A DNA stretch of 64,000 nt from positions 124,001 through 188,000 of IMG/VR virus record IMGVR_UViG_3300033388_007730; one strand, 5' to 3'. Position 1 is the stretch's first letter. Each line of letters opens with the position of its first letter. The notes under the pieces were generated by a model. The model did not search any database. It had not been told where the DNA came from and saw only the letters and a list, made by a program, of their open reading frames with translations. The translations under genes and the position numbers were made by a program. This DNA comes from a virus. Positions 1-8,765 of this stretch are shown here, piece after piece.

Positions 1-498
1 AAAGTAGATTTAACAAAAGTCTATTACCAATATAGACCTGGTGTCGATTATGATAGAATTCTTACTAACTCTCCTCACTTTGAATTAGCTCAACATTACT
101 ATAATAAGGGATTGAAATGGTTGAATGCAAATTTTAAAAATACAAAATATTTTATATTTCAAAAAGATATACTAAAAATCACTCCCTACGTTCCTGTGAA
201 GAAAATGAGGTTGTTTGACTCTTTAAAAAAGGGTTATTTAGGGAAGGGATATGAGAATGACCGTATAGTTATTTTAAATGATCCATTTATTTGTACTAGA
301 TATGCATTAAATTTGTCACTGCCTTCTCCAGAGGTTTTTATGGGGCATCATAGAGCAGGAGCGATGTTGGCTTTAGGGCAAAAAAATGTAGAAGTTATTG
401 TGGCTGTTGACGATATGATAGGAACTAAGAATTGTTATGGTAGACTCCATGATATTTATAGTTTGGAGAAGGTTCAAAAAATGAGGTATAACTTATGA
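1..498 (+). CDS. Partial protein of unknown function, possibly ParB/Srx-like (5' end outside window)
   Basis: The frame is open from base 1, so the N-terminus lies upstream; 165 codons are visible before a TGA that overlaps the next start (ATGA). The C-terminal part contains GHHRAGAMLALG followed by a VEVIVAVDD strand. This loosely resembles the G-HR-A core of ParB/sulfiredoxin-like domains, but the match is short and I do not assign a function. The overlap with the epimerase downstream suggests co-translation with the sugar gene cluster. The first methionine-like codon in the frame (TTG at 112) has no clear ribosome binding site, which supports a start upstream of the window. Confidence 0.6.
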   Translation, partial: KVDLTKVYYQYRPGVDYDRILTNSPHFELAQHYYNKGLKWLNANFKNTKYFIFQKDILKITPYVPVKKMRLFDSLKKGYLGKGYENDRIVILNDPFICTRYALNLSLPSPEVFMGHHRAGAMLALGQKNVEVIVAVDDMIGTKNCYGRLHDIYSLEKVQKMRYNL

Positions 499-2504
499 GT
501 ATTTTGATTACAGGTATAACTGGTTTTGTGGGAAGTCATTTAGCAGATTATCTTTTGGAAGAAACAGATGATATCATTCATGGGTTAACAAGGTGGAGAT
601 CTCCAAAAGAAAATGTTTTACATCTTATAGATGATAGCTCAATTCGTTTTGAATATGGTGATTTAACAGATTTTTCATCTTTGTATAATATTATTAATCT
701 TAATCGTCCAAGAGTTATATTTCATTTAGCTGCTCAATCTTATGTTCCATATAGTTTTGATGTACCTGCTGCTACTCTTGATTCTAATGTAATAGGAACT
801 TGTAATCTACTGGAGGCTGTTAAACTTTTGAAAGACGATAAAGGATATGATCCTATTGTTCATATTTGTTCTTCATCAGAAGTTTACGGACAGGTTTCAG
901 AAGACAATGTTCCAATCACAGAAGATTGTCCTTTTGCTCCAGCTTCTCCATATGCTGTTTCTAAAGTTGGTGAGGATATGCTGGGGTTTCAGTATTGGAC
1001 ATCTTGGGGTGTAAAAACTATTAGGACTAGAATGTTTACTCATAGTGTAAGTAAATGGACTCCTGTTATTTTAAAAGATACATTAAGTGAATTGATAGAT
1101 ATAAAATATATTTCAGAAATAAGAAAAAAAGGGAAAGAAGGGGGATATTTTTCGGGAAAAATGTTAGAAGATAATACTCAAATATGGGATATGAATAGAT
1201 CTAATTTAGAAGTGTGGAATGATGAAAAATGGACAAAAATAAAACATATATCTTGTCACTCTATTAATAATTGTAAAATGTTAGAAATAATTAGTAGAGG
1301 TGGGGTTATCTGTGCTACAGATAATCATTCTATAATTGATGAAAAATCAAAAGAAATTTTAGCTTCAGATTTAAAATGTGGAGATAAGATAAAGATAACT
1401 TCTTTGCCAAATATTGAGATTACTGATATTTCAGAAGATTTAGCTTGGTTATATGGATTTTTTGTAGCTGAAGGGACAGTAACTGGAGGAAGATTAAAAA
1501 TTTCTAACAAGAATATTGATTTGTTAGAAAAATCAAAAGTTATTTTTTTAAAATATTTGGCAATTGATGGAACTATAGACCAGTATAAAGACATTTATAC
1601 TTTAAGATTAAGAAAGCCATTTTGTATAGCAAAAAGATTTTATGAAGATTGTTATGCAACTGACAAAAATAAAAAAATACCAAAAATTATTTTAAACGCT
1701 AATAAAAAATCAAAAATTTCTTTTTTACGGGGGTATAATTGTGGAGATGGAAACTTAAAAAATAATGTAAAAAGTGATTTTTATAGATTTAAAACAAAAT
1801 CTCCTATTTTAGCTATGGGATTATGTTATTTTATAGAAAGTGTTTTAAATGTAAAGTATAAAATTAATGTTGAACATAGAGATGATAAAAGATATTTTGA
1901 AATAAGATGTTTGTCTCAAAAAAATACAAAAAATGGGGAGTGGTTAAAAAAAGATAACAATGTTATTTTAAAAATAATGAAAATGGAATATGAAGATGAA
2001 GTTTGGGATTTTGAAACAGAGAATCATTGGTTCCATGCAGGTATAGGTGGGAATATTGTACATAATACTGGTCCACGTAGAGGTGATGTTTTTGTAGTAT
2101 CTGCTTTTGCTAAACAAATAGCAAAGATTGAAGTTGGATTGCAGAAGAACATTATTCACGTTGGCAATCTTGATAGTGTAAGAACTTTCGCTGATGTTAG
2201 AGATACTGTAAAAGCTTATTGGAAATTAGTTAATGAATGTGAGCCAGGAGAAGTTTATAATATTGGTGGAAATGTTACTATGACTATTGGAGAGATGCTA
2301 GATAAACTTATTGAAAAATCTACTATGGATAATATAGAGGTATTTGTAGATCCTAATCTGTTAAGACCCTCAGATGTCACACTTCAAATACCATGTACAG
2401 ATAAGTTTAAAAAAGCGACAGGTTGGGAACCAGGGATAGATTTTGACACAACATTAGAAGATACTCTTAATTTTTGGAGAGAATATTGGAGAAAAAATGG
2501 ATAA
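495..2504 (+). CDS. GDP-mannose 4,6-dehydratase/reductase-like SDR enzyme interrupted by an intein
   Basis: Extended short-chain dehydrogenase of nucleotide-sugar metabolism. The N-extein has the Rossmann motif TGITGFVGSHL, an FHLAAQ strand, SSSEVYG and the catalytic YxxxK as SPYAVSK. The host motif THTGPRRGDVF, typical of GDP-mannose dehydratase and GDP-6-deoxymannose reductase relatives, is split after TH by a 341-residue intein. Joining residues 1-183 and 525-669 gives 328 residues, the normal family length. The family uses NAD(P) to convert GDP- or other NDP-hexoses to 4-keto-6-deoxy or reduced sugars in the cytosol. The start ATG overlaps the upstream stop, and the end overlaps the E1 alpha gene by 8 bases. 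The exact substrate is not resolvable. Confidence 0.9.
   Translation: MSILITGITGFVGSHLADYLLEETDDIIHGLTRWRSPKENVLHLIDDSSIRFEYGDLTDFSSLYNIINLNRPRVIFHLAAQSYVPYSFDVPAATLDSNVIGTCNLLEAVKLLKDDKGYDPIVHICSSSEVYGQVSEDNVPITEDCPFAPASPYAVSKVGEDMLGFQYWTSWGVKTIRTRMFTHSVSKWTPVILKDTLSELIDIKYISEIRKKGKEGGYFSGKMLEDNTQIWDMNRSNLEVWNDEKWTKIKHISCHSINNCKMLEIISRGGVICATDNHSIIDEKSKEILASDLKCGDKIKITSLPNIEITDISEDLAWLYGFFVAEGTVTGGRLKISNKNIDLLEKSKVIFLKYLAIDGTIDQYKDIYTLRLRKPFCIAKRFYEDCYATDKNKKIPKIILNANKKSKISFLRGYNCGDGNLKNNVKSDFYRFKTKSPILAMGLCYFIESVLNVKYKINVEHRDDKRYFEIRCLSQKNTKNGEWLKKDNNVILKIMKMEYEDEVWDFETENHWFHAGIGGNIVHNTGPRRGDVFVVSAFAKQIAKIEVGLQKNIIHVGNLDSVRTFADVRDTVKAYWKLVNECEPGEVYNIGGNVTMTIGEMLDKLIEKSTMDNIEVFVDPNLLRPSDVTLQIPCTDKFKKATGWEPGIDFDTTLEDTLNFWREYWRKNG
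1044..2066 (+). mobile_element. Intein with LAGLIDADG endonuclease (in sugar dehydratase)
   Basis: In-frame insertion of 341 residues beginning with Ser (SVSKWTP) rather than the usual Cys. It ends in HN, and the +1 extein residue is Thr. Splicing block B is visible as TDNH, and the C-terminal block as FHAGIGGNIVHN. Two dodecapeptide motifs of a LAGLIDADG homing endonuclease are seen: LYGFFVAEG and FLRGYNCGDG. The element is richer in A and T than the exteins (long A/T runs), consistent with separate ancestry. Ser1 inteins are a known minority class, so splicing is expected but not proven. Confidence 0.9.
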
Positions 2505-3453
2505 TTTTATAGATTTATATAAAAGAATGTATCTTATTAGAAAATCTGAAGATGTTATAATAGAATATTATTCTGAAGATGAAATGAAAACCCCTATGCA
2601 TATGTCTAAGGGATCAGAAGCTATATCGGTAGGAGTATGTTCTGCTATTAATGATGAAGATCAGGTATTTGGGACTTACAGATCTCATGCTTCATACCTG
2701 GCTAAGACAGGAGATTTGAATGGATTTTTTTCAGAAATGTATGGCAAGAAAACAGGAGCATGTGAAGGTAAATCTGGTTCTATGCACCTTTGTAATATAG
2801 ATAAAGGTTATGTATCTTCCTCTGCTATAGTCGCTAGTAATATACCAGTTGCTGTTGGCGCTGCCTTTGCTAATAAGATGAAAGGAAATGGTAAGAAGGT
2901 GGTTGTATTTTTTGGCGATGGTGCAATGGATGAAGGCATTTTTTGGGAGAGTATAAATATGGCTAGTTTGTGGTCTCTTCCAATATTGTTTGTATGTGAG
3001 GATAATAGATTAGCAGTTCATACTCATTCTAAATTTAGACAGGGTTATGAAAATATAATTGGTATTGTAGAAAATTTTAATATAATTACTGGATACAGTT
3101 TAGCAGTAGATGTGGAAGATGTTTATGATACAACAAAAACCGTTATAAGATGTATGGGAATATTTAGCGAACCAGGATTTATACAATTAGAATATTATAG
3201 ATATTTGGAACATGTCGGTATTGATTGCGATGAATATGAGGAATATAGAGAAAATGAAACTTGGAATACTAATGATGAAATAAATGATCCCGTTGTAGTA
3301 TTGAGAAAAAAATTAAAACATATTGATGTTGATGTAGAGGGTATAGAAATGGAAATAGCAAAAGATGTTTATACTGCTTTAGAGTGTGCTAAAGTTAGTA
3401 AATTTGCTCCAAATTGTGATTTATATAAGGATGTTTATTATGAGCAAAATTAA
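2497..3453 (+). CDS. Thiamine-diphosphate E1 component, alpha subunit-like
   Basis: 318 residues resembling the alpha subunit of pyruvate/acetoin/branched-chain 2-oxoacid dehydrogenase E1. The ThDP-binding motif is visible as FFGDGAMDEG followed by ESINMASLW, and the substrate-side YRSHAS is near residue 65. MSKGSEAISVG near residue 40 is also typical. No E2 or E3 component is present in the window, and the neighbours are nucleotide-sugar enzymes. I therefore infer that the pair acts as a carboligase or transketolase-like enzyme on a sugar or 2-keto acid rather than in a dehydrogenase complex. It overlaps the upstream gene by 8 bases and the beta subunit by 14. Confidence 0.88.
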   Translation: MDNFIDLYKRMYLIRKSEDVIIEYYSEDEMKTPMHMSKGSEAISVGVCSAINDEDQVFGTYRSHASYLAKTGDLNGFFSEMYGKKTGACEGKSGSMHLCNIDKGYVSSSAIVASNIPVAVGAAFANKMKGNGKKVVVFFGDGAMDEGIFWESINMASLWSLPILFVCEDNRLAVHTHSKFRQGYENIIGIVENFNIITGYSLAVDVEDVYDTTKTVIRCMGIFSEPGFIQLEYYRYLEHVGIDCDEYEEYRENETWNTNDEINDPVVVLRKKLKHIDVDVEGIEMEIAKDVYTALECAKVSKFAPNCDLYKDVYYEQN

Positions 3454-4486
3454 TATGACATATGAAAGAGCTATTAATGAAGCTTTGTATCAAGAGATGG
3501 AAAGAGATGAAAACGTTTTCATATATGGGATAGGAGTTCCTGATCATAAAAAGATTTTTGGTACAACAAATAGACTGCTAGAAAAGTTTGGAAAAGATAG
3601 ATGTATAGATACGCCGTTAGCAGAAGATGGATTAACTGGATTTGCTCTAGGTGCAGCTGTTAATGGTATGAGACCAATACTAACACATATACGTGTTGAT
3701 TTTGCTCTACTATCGATTAATCAATTGTTTAATAACATTGCGGCTTATAGATATATGTCAGGAGGTCAATTAGAAGCTCCTATAGTTATTAGAATGATAA
3801 TTGGGAGAGGATGGGGGCAGGGTGCTCAACATAGTAAATCACTTCAATCTATATTTGCGCATATTCCTGGATTAAAGGTTGTTATGCCTACTACTCCAAA
3901 TGATGCTAAGGGAATGATGGCAGCAGCTATACGAGACAATAATCCAGTTATTGTATTAGAACATAGATGGCTGTATTGGCAAGAGGGAGAAGTAGAAGAA
4001 GAACCATTTATTATTCCTTTAGATAAGGCTAATAAATTAAGAGATGGAAATGATATAACTATTGTATCTACTTCATGGATGAATGTTGAGGCTATCAAGG
4101 CAGCTGATATTCTTGAGAAGAATGGCATAAGTGTAGAAATAATAGATCCACGTTGTATATCATCTATTGATATAGATCTTATTGTAGAGTCTGTTTTAAA
4201 AACAAAAAAATGTATAGTAGCTGATAATGATTGGATTTATTGTGGTTTTAGTGCTGAGTTATCGACACAGATATATGAGTGGTGCTTAGGAGATATTAAA
4301 ATCCCTATAAGGAGAATTGGATTTGCTCATACACCGTGTCCAACAGTTAGACATTTAGAAAATGAATTTTATTCTAATACTATAAATATTATAAAAGAAG
4401 TAGAGGGATTAATGGGAATAGATGAAATTGATCTTTCTGGGGAGGAATTTTATAGTCATGAGAATAAATTTAAAGGTCCATTTTGA
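3440..4486 (+). CDS. Thiamine-diphosphate E1 component, beta subunit-like
   Basis: 348 residues resembling E1 beta subunits: an N-terminal pyrimidine-binding domain (MTYERAINEAL, then CIDTPLAEDGLTGFALGAA) and a C-terminal transketolase-type domain (ITIVSTSWMNVEAIKAADIL). The ATG at 3440 follows TAAGGATGTTTATT and lies inside the end of the alpha gene, a typical coupling of stoichiometric subunits. A longer frame opens at 3386 but would add an unconvincing hydrophobic leader. It forms an alpha2beta2-type ThDP enzyme with the preceding gene. Substrate unknown; in this cluster a role in making a branched or chain-extended sugar is plausible. Confidence 0.87.
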   Translation: MSKINMTYERAINEALYQEMERDENVFIYGIGVPDHKKIFGTTNRLLEKFGKDRCIDTPLAEDGLTGFALGAAVNGMRPILTHIRVDFALLSINQLFNNIAAYRYMSGGQLEAPIVIRMIIGRGWGQGAQHSKSLQSIFAHIPGLKVVMPTTPNDAKGMMAAAIRDNNPVIVLEHRWLYWQEGEVEEEPFIIPLDKANKLRDGNDITIVSTSWMNVEAIKAADILEKNGISVEIIDPRCISSIDIDLIVESVLKTKKCIVADNDWIYCGFSAELSTQIYEWCLGDIKIPIRRIGFAHTPCPTVRHLENEFYSNTINIIKEVEGLMGIDEIDLSGEEFYSHENKFKGPF

Positions 4487-4495
4487 GGAGATCGT

Positions 4496-5197
4496 ATGTG
4501 TTGGTTAGACAAAAAATCATTAGAGCAGATGTTGAAATTAAAAGATGAATATAATATCTCTACATTTATAGAAACGGGGGTATTTAGAGGAGTTAATATT
4601 AGGTATCATTCTTTTCACTGGGAGAAGGTTATGTCGTGTGATATATTAGATGAGTACATATCTATAGCTAAAGATTATAATAAGGATAGGGATAATGTAT
4701 CCATAGAGAAAATGTCAAGTCCTAATTTTTTGAGAAAGTTCATTAAAAAATATAATGAGCAAGGAAGAGATGATTATGTATTTTTATTCTTGGATGCTCA
4801 TTTCTATGATCCTGCTCTTTCTCCAGAAGAGAAGTGGGTAGTAGTAAATGAGATTAAAGCTCTTGAGGGATTTAATAAGGCTATTATTTGTTTGCATGAT
4901 TTTGATTGCAGCGGTTTAGGTCATTGTTGTTATGACGATCAGCCTTTGGGATTCCCCCTTGTGCTGGCAGATCTTTCAAAAGTTAATCCAAATTTTTACT
5001 ATTATGTCAACAATAAAGAAAATTGCGAGATACACGATGAGAAAAGTATATATGATGTTCCAGAGCTAATCGTAAATGAAGAAGTTCTAGATAATATTAG
5101 ATATGCTAACAGCTGTGATAGACTAAGATATAGAGGTATGTTGTATTGTACTCCAACTCCTATTGATTTAGACAAGTTTGATATTAGGAGATCATAA
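4496..5197 (+). CDS. Class I SAM-dependent methyltransferase-like protein
   Basis: 233 residues. ISTFIETGVFRGVNI near residue 20 looks like the glycine-containing SAM-binding loop. CDILDEYI fits the second acidic strand, and YVFLFLDAHF the later catalytic-face strand. Such proteins occur in surface-glycan clusters, where they modify sugars or act on small molecules. It follows the E1 beta gene by 9 bases with a GGAGATC ribosome binding site. The acceptor cannot be inferred, and a degenerate non-catalytic Rossmann protein is an alternative. Confidence 0.65.
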   Translation: MCWLDKKSLEQMLKLKDEYNISTFIETGVFRGVNIRYHSFHWEKVMSCDILDEYISIAKDYNKDRDNVSIEKMSSPNFLRKFIKKYNEQGRDDYVFLFLDAHFYDPALSPEEKWVVVNEIKALEGFNKAIICLHDFDCSGLGHCCYDDQPLGFPLVLADLSKVNPNFYYYVNNKENCEIHDEKSIYDVPELIVNEEVLDNIRYANSCDRLRYRGMLYCTPTPIDLDKFDIRRS

Positions 5198-5198
5198 T

Positions 5199-5822
5199 GT
5201 GGAATTAGAACTGAGTAACAAGAGAGTTCTTGTAACTGGTGGTAGCAAAGGTATCGGCAAAGCAATTGTATCAGGATTAAAAGATGAAGGTTGTGCTGTA
5301 GATATTTGCTCCAGGACGGAAGGAATTATATTAGATGTCCTTGACAGAGACTACAAAAAGATTGATGGCAAATATGATATTTTAATAAATAATGTTGGAG
5401 GTGGCGGTAGATGGGGGGGCGATAATTATGAAGAATTTGATGAATGGGATGATATCTATGAGAAAAATGCAGGAGCAGCTAGAAAATTAACAATGAAATG
5501 TCTCCCGTATATGAAAGAAAAGTGGTGGGGAAGAGTTGTCACAATCTCTTCAATTTTTGGCAAAGAAGCAGGAGGCAGACCGTGGTTTAATATGGCGAAA
5601 GCAGCAGAAATAAGTTTAATGAAAAATCTAGCTGGAAAATATGAAGGTATTACTTTTAATACAGTTGCTCCAGGATATATAGATATTGGAGCTAAAGGAT
5701 TTATAGGATCTGGCAAACCAGATGATGTTGCTAATATAGTGGTTTTTTTATGCTCTGACAAGGCTAAGCATATAAATGGTGCGTGTATTACGGTAGATGG
5801 TGGCGAAAGTAGAAGTTTTTAA
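5199..5822 (+). CDS. Short-chain dehydrogenase/reductase with altered catalytic Tyr
   Basis: Classical SDR of about 207 residues. The cofactor motif is TGGSKGIG, followed by LINNVGGGG, a VVTISSIFG serine strand and the C-terminal ITVDGG. The canonical YxxxK is FNMAK here: TTT encodes Phe where the catalytic Tyr should be, while the Lys remains. The best start is GTG at 5199, seven bases after AGGAGAT; ATG at 5197 would hit a stop at once. The loss of Tyr could mean altered chemistry or a non-redox role. It lies between a methyltransferase and an epimerase in the same transcription unit. Confidence 0.85.
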   Translation: MELELSNKRVLVTGGSKGIGKAIVSGLKDEGCAVDICSRTEGIILDVLDRDYKKIDGKYDILINNVGGGGRWGGDNYEEFDEWDDIYEKNAGAARKLTMKCLPYMKEKWWGRVVTISSIFGKEAGGRPWFNMAKAAEISLMKNLAGKYEGITFNTVAPGYIDIGAKGFIGSGKPDDVANIVVFLCSDKAKHINGACITVDGGESRSF

Positions 5823-5836
5823 TTAAGGAACAAAAT

Positions 5837-6826
5837 ATGTTATCAAAAGAGTTTTTGAAAAATTTTGAAGGAAAAAAGTGCTTGGTAACTGGTGGAACTG
5901 GTCTTATAGGAAGACAAGTTGTTGAAATGCTTTGTGATGCAGGAGCAAGAGTCACAATTATATCTTTGGATAAGGGTATAGAAGTAGATGAAAGAGCGAT
6001 ATATTTATATGCGGATCTAACTGATTTCGATTCTTGTAAAAAGATGACGATTGATAAGGAATATGTTTTCCATATTGCGGGAATAAAAGGATCAGTGAAA
6101 GTAACTAAAGAGAAACCAGCAAGTTTCTTTGTACCTCTTCTTATGATGAATACCAATATATTAGAAGCTTGTCGCCTGAATAACGTAGAGAAGGTTGTCT
6201 ATACAAGTTCTGTTGGGGCATACTCAAGTGCAGAAGTGTTTAAGGAAGACGAGAACTTAACAGGTGAACCTATGGATATGTTCCCTGGTTGGGCTAAGAG
6301 GATGGCTGAGAAGCAAATAGAAGCATATGCTATTCAATATGGCATGAAGAATATTGCAATCGTAAGACCTGCTAATATTTATGGACCTGGGGATAACTTC
6401 GATCCTGAAAATGCTATGGTTATTCCTACTTTGATGCATAGGATATATAATAATGAAGACCCTGTTGTGATATGGGGAGATGGTTCTGCTATTAGGGACT
6501 TTGCATATAGTAGAGATGTGGCTGAGGGCATCGTACAGGCTCTGTATTATGGCACAGATGGCAAGTTTGTTAATCTTGGTAGTGGAACAGGTGTTTCTAT
6601 TAAAGAGCTTGTAGAAGCTCTGAGCAGTTTTCTCAATTTTAATTATGAGTTTGACACTACGAAACCACCTGGTTTTCCAAGAAGAGTAATGGATATTTCT
6701 CTTGCTAAAGAGATGATATGTTATGAACCTTCTACGTCTTTGGAGGATGGATTGAGGAAAACCTGGGAATGGTTTGTTGAAAATGTCGAAGAATATAAGA
6801 GTAGAAAAAATTATTTTACGGAATAA
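5837..6826 (+). CDS. NAD-dependent epimerase/dehydratase (extended SDR)
   Basis: 329 residues with TGGTGLIGRQVV at the N-terminus, VFHIAGIKGS, the serine strand YTSSVGAYS, and VRPANIYGPGDNF, all typical of NDP-sugar epimerases and dehydratases. The expected YxxxK motif reads PGWAK, so Pro occupies the Tyr position. The paralogue at 9689 has VGWMK at the same place, so the change is shared. It acts on an NDP-sugar in the cytosol by inference. It is preceded by AAGGAACAAAAT and lies two bases upstream of the radical SAM gene. Confidence 0.88.
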   Translation: MLSKEFLKNFEGKKCLVTGGTGLIGRQVVEMLCDAGARVTIISLDKGIEVDERAIYLYADLTDFDSCKKMTIDKEYVFHIAGIKGSVKVTKEKPASFFVPLLMMNTNILEACRLNNVEKVVYTSSVGAYSSAEVFKEDENLTGEPMDMFPGWAKRMAEKQIEAYAIQYGMKNIAIVRPANIYGPGDNFDPENAMVIPTLMHRIYNNEDPVVIWGDGSAIRDFAYSRDVAEGIVQALYYGTDGKFVNLGSGTGVSIKELVEALSSFLNFNYEFDTTKPPGFPRRVMDISLAKEMICYEPSTSLEDGLRKTWEWFVENVEEYKSRKNYFTE

Positions 6827-6828
6827 TT

Positions 6829-8199
6829 ATGGATGTATTGTTTGTAATTCATAAAATAGAGTATGGTGATCTAATAGCTTTAAGTTATTTGTCATCTATA
6901 GCTAAAGTGAGGGGATTTAAAACACATTTATGTATTTTAAATACAAATAACATATTCGAAATGATGGATACAATATCTCCTTGTGTTGTGGCTTATTCTG
7001 CTAATATAGAGAATTTTGCTATTTTAGTTGATGCTAACAAAAGCATTAAAGATAAGTATGATTTTACATCTATAATGGGTGGTCCTCAACCAACTTTTAA
7101 ACCAGATTTATTTCAAGAAAGCTCTGTTGATGTATTTTGTGTAGGTGAAGGAGAGTTGGTTTTTGGTGATTTTCTAGACGCTTTGAAAAATAATTTGCCA
7201 TTTGATAATATAGACAATTTAATTACTAAAAATGGAGCTAATCCCGTCAGGCATTTGATTAAAAATTTGGATGATTTGCCTTTTCCTGATAGAGATCTGA
7301 CTTTGAGTAACTCTTATTTGAAGGAAGTTTCAAAAAAGTCATTCTATACTACCAGAGGATGTCCATTTACATGCTCTTATTGTTGCAATAGTTATTATAA
7401 AAAATTATATAAGGGTAAGGGTAAAGCAATAAGAAGATTTTCTGTTGATAGAATTATAAGTGAAATGAAATTTGTTAAAGATAGATATAGAATGGATTTT
7501 ATAAAAATTGGCGATGATTTATTTACTTCAAAGGCAGACGATTGGCTTAAAGAATTTGCAGAAAGGTATTCTAGAGAGATAAACTTACCTTTTAATTGTT
7601 ATTTAAGATTAGATATGATAGATGATGATTTGCTAATTTTATTGAAGAAGGCAGGATGTTATTCTGTTCATCTTTCTGTAGACAGTGTTTCCAAAAAAGT
7701 AAGAGAAGAAGTTTTCAATAGGAAGTGGAGAGAAGTTAATATAGAAGAAAATTTGAAGATGATTCATAGTTATGGGATTAATACTTGGGTTAATTTTATG
7801 CTGTCTGCTCCGGAGTCTACTTTAAATGATGATTTAGAATCTATTAGATTGAGTAGGAGGACAGGAATAACATATACTGCTTATAGCACAACTATTCCAA
7901 TACAAAATACTAAATTATTTGATTACTGCGTTGATACAGGATGTATTGATGAAAAATATAATGGTGAGATAGGAGATAGTTGGGGGGTCTCGCCTTTAAA
8001 TTGTTTTTCAGAAAAAGAAAAAGATATAAGATACAATATTTTTTGTTTGGGTGCTATTGCTGCCAAGATGCCCATACCTATTTATAAATTTTTATTATTT
8101 ATTATAAAACACTTTCCGTCAAATCGTTTGTTCAAAAAAATTCATGATAGATATCTAAAATATTCGATAAAAAATAATATATTTAAAATAGAGAGATAG
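6829..8199 (+). CDS. Radical SAM protein with N-terminal cobalamin-binding-like domain
   Basis: 456 residues. The first 140 or so look like a B12-binding Rossmann domain (MGGPQPTFKPDLF, VFCVGEGE). The radical SAM cluster motif is CPFTCSYC near residue 179, preceded by TTRG. The middle contains the expected barrel strands (DFIKIGDDLF, SVHLSVDS). Relatives in glycan clusters perform C-methylation, epimerisation or other radical chemistry on sugars. The N-domain lacks an obvious DxHxxG, so cobalamin use is uncertain. It is co-transcribed with the SDR and RmlC-like genes. Confidence 0.88.
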   Translation: MDVLFVIHKIEYGDLIALSYLSSIAKVRGFKTHLCILNTNNIFEMMDTISPCVVAYSANIENFAILVDANKSIKDKYDFTSIMGGPQPTFKPDLFQESSVDVFCVGEGELVFGDFLDALKNNLPFDNIDNLITKNGANPVRHLIKNLDDLPFPDRDLTLSNSYLKEVSKKSFYTTRGCPFTCSYCCNSYYKKLYKGKGKAIRRFSVDRIISEMKFVKDRYRMDFIKIGDDLFTSKADDWLKEFAERYSREINLPFNCYLRLDMIDDDLLILLKKAGCYSVHLSVDSVSKKVREEVFNRKWREVNIEENLKMIHSYGINTWVNFMLSAPESTLNDDLESIRLSRRTGITYTAYSTTIPIQNTKLFDYCVDTGCIDEKYNGEIGDSWGVSPLNCFSEKEKDIRYNIFCLGAIAAKMPIPIYKFLLFIIKHFPSNRLFKKIHDRYLKYSIKNNIFKIER

Positions 8200-8203
8200 A
8201 AAA

Positions 8204-8737
8204 ATGCAGGTAGAAACAACAAAGTTGAAAAATGTTCTTTTATTCATCCACGAATGTTATGAAGATCACAGGGGAACTTACGAAGAGATTTATAACCAAG
8301 AAAAATTTGACAAAATATGTGAAGAGTATATTGGTCATATAATTGAATTTAAAGAAGATAATATAGCAGTATCCTCTAAACATGTGCTTAGAGGGTTGCA
8401 TGGAGACAATAGGACTTGGAAATATGTTACTTGTTTGAAAGGTAAATATTTTATTAATGTGTTGTGTTATGATTATGACTCTGAATTTTTTGGACAATAC
8501 CAGAGTTTTGTTTTAAGTGAACAGAATAAAAGTCAACTTCTTATTCCTCCTTTTCATGGTCATGGATATGTTGTTATGAGTGATGAGGCAATTTTCCATT
8601 ACAAACAATCTTGTATATATAAAGGTATGAAAGAGCAATTCACAATAAAGTATAATGATGATAGGTTTAACATGTGGTGGCCTATAAAAAATCCTATTTT
8701 ATCAAAAAGAGACGAGACAGGGATGCTAATAGTATAA
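8204..8737 (+). CDS. dTDP-4-dehydrorhamnose 3,5-epimerase-like cupin (RmlC family)
   Basis: 177 residues. VLRGLHGDN corresponds to the family's RGLHxQ segment with its catalytic His, and PPFHGHGYVVMSDEAIFHYK matches the conserved cupin strands around the catalytic Asp/Tyr region. WPIKNPILSKRD near the C-terminus matches the family's W-P---LS-RD signature. The expected reaction is 3- and/or 5-epimerisation of a 4-keto-6-deoxy NDP-sugar, which fits the dehydratase-like enzymes next to it. Confidence 0.87.
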   Translation: MQVETTKLKNVLLFIHECYEDHRGTYEEIYNQEKFDKICEEYIGHIIEFKEDNIAVSSKHVLRGLHGDNRTWKYVTCLKGKYFINVLCYDYDSEFFGQYQSFVLSEQNKSQLLIPPFHGHGYVVMSDEAIFHYKQSCIYKGMKEQFTIKYNDDRFNMWWPIKNPILSKRDETGMLIV

Positions 8738-8765
8738 AAGATATTTTTTAATAAGGAGTTATTTT

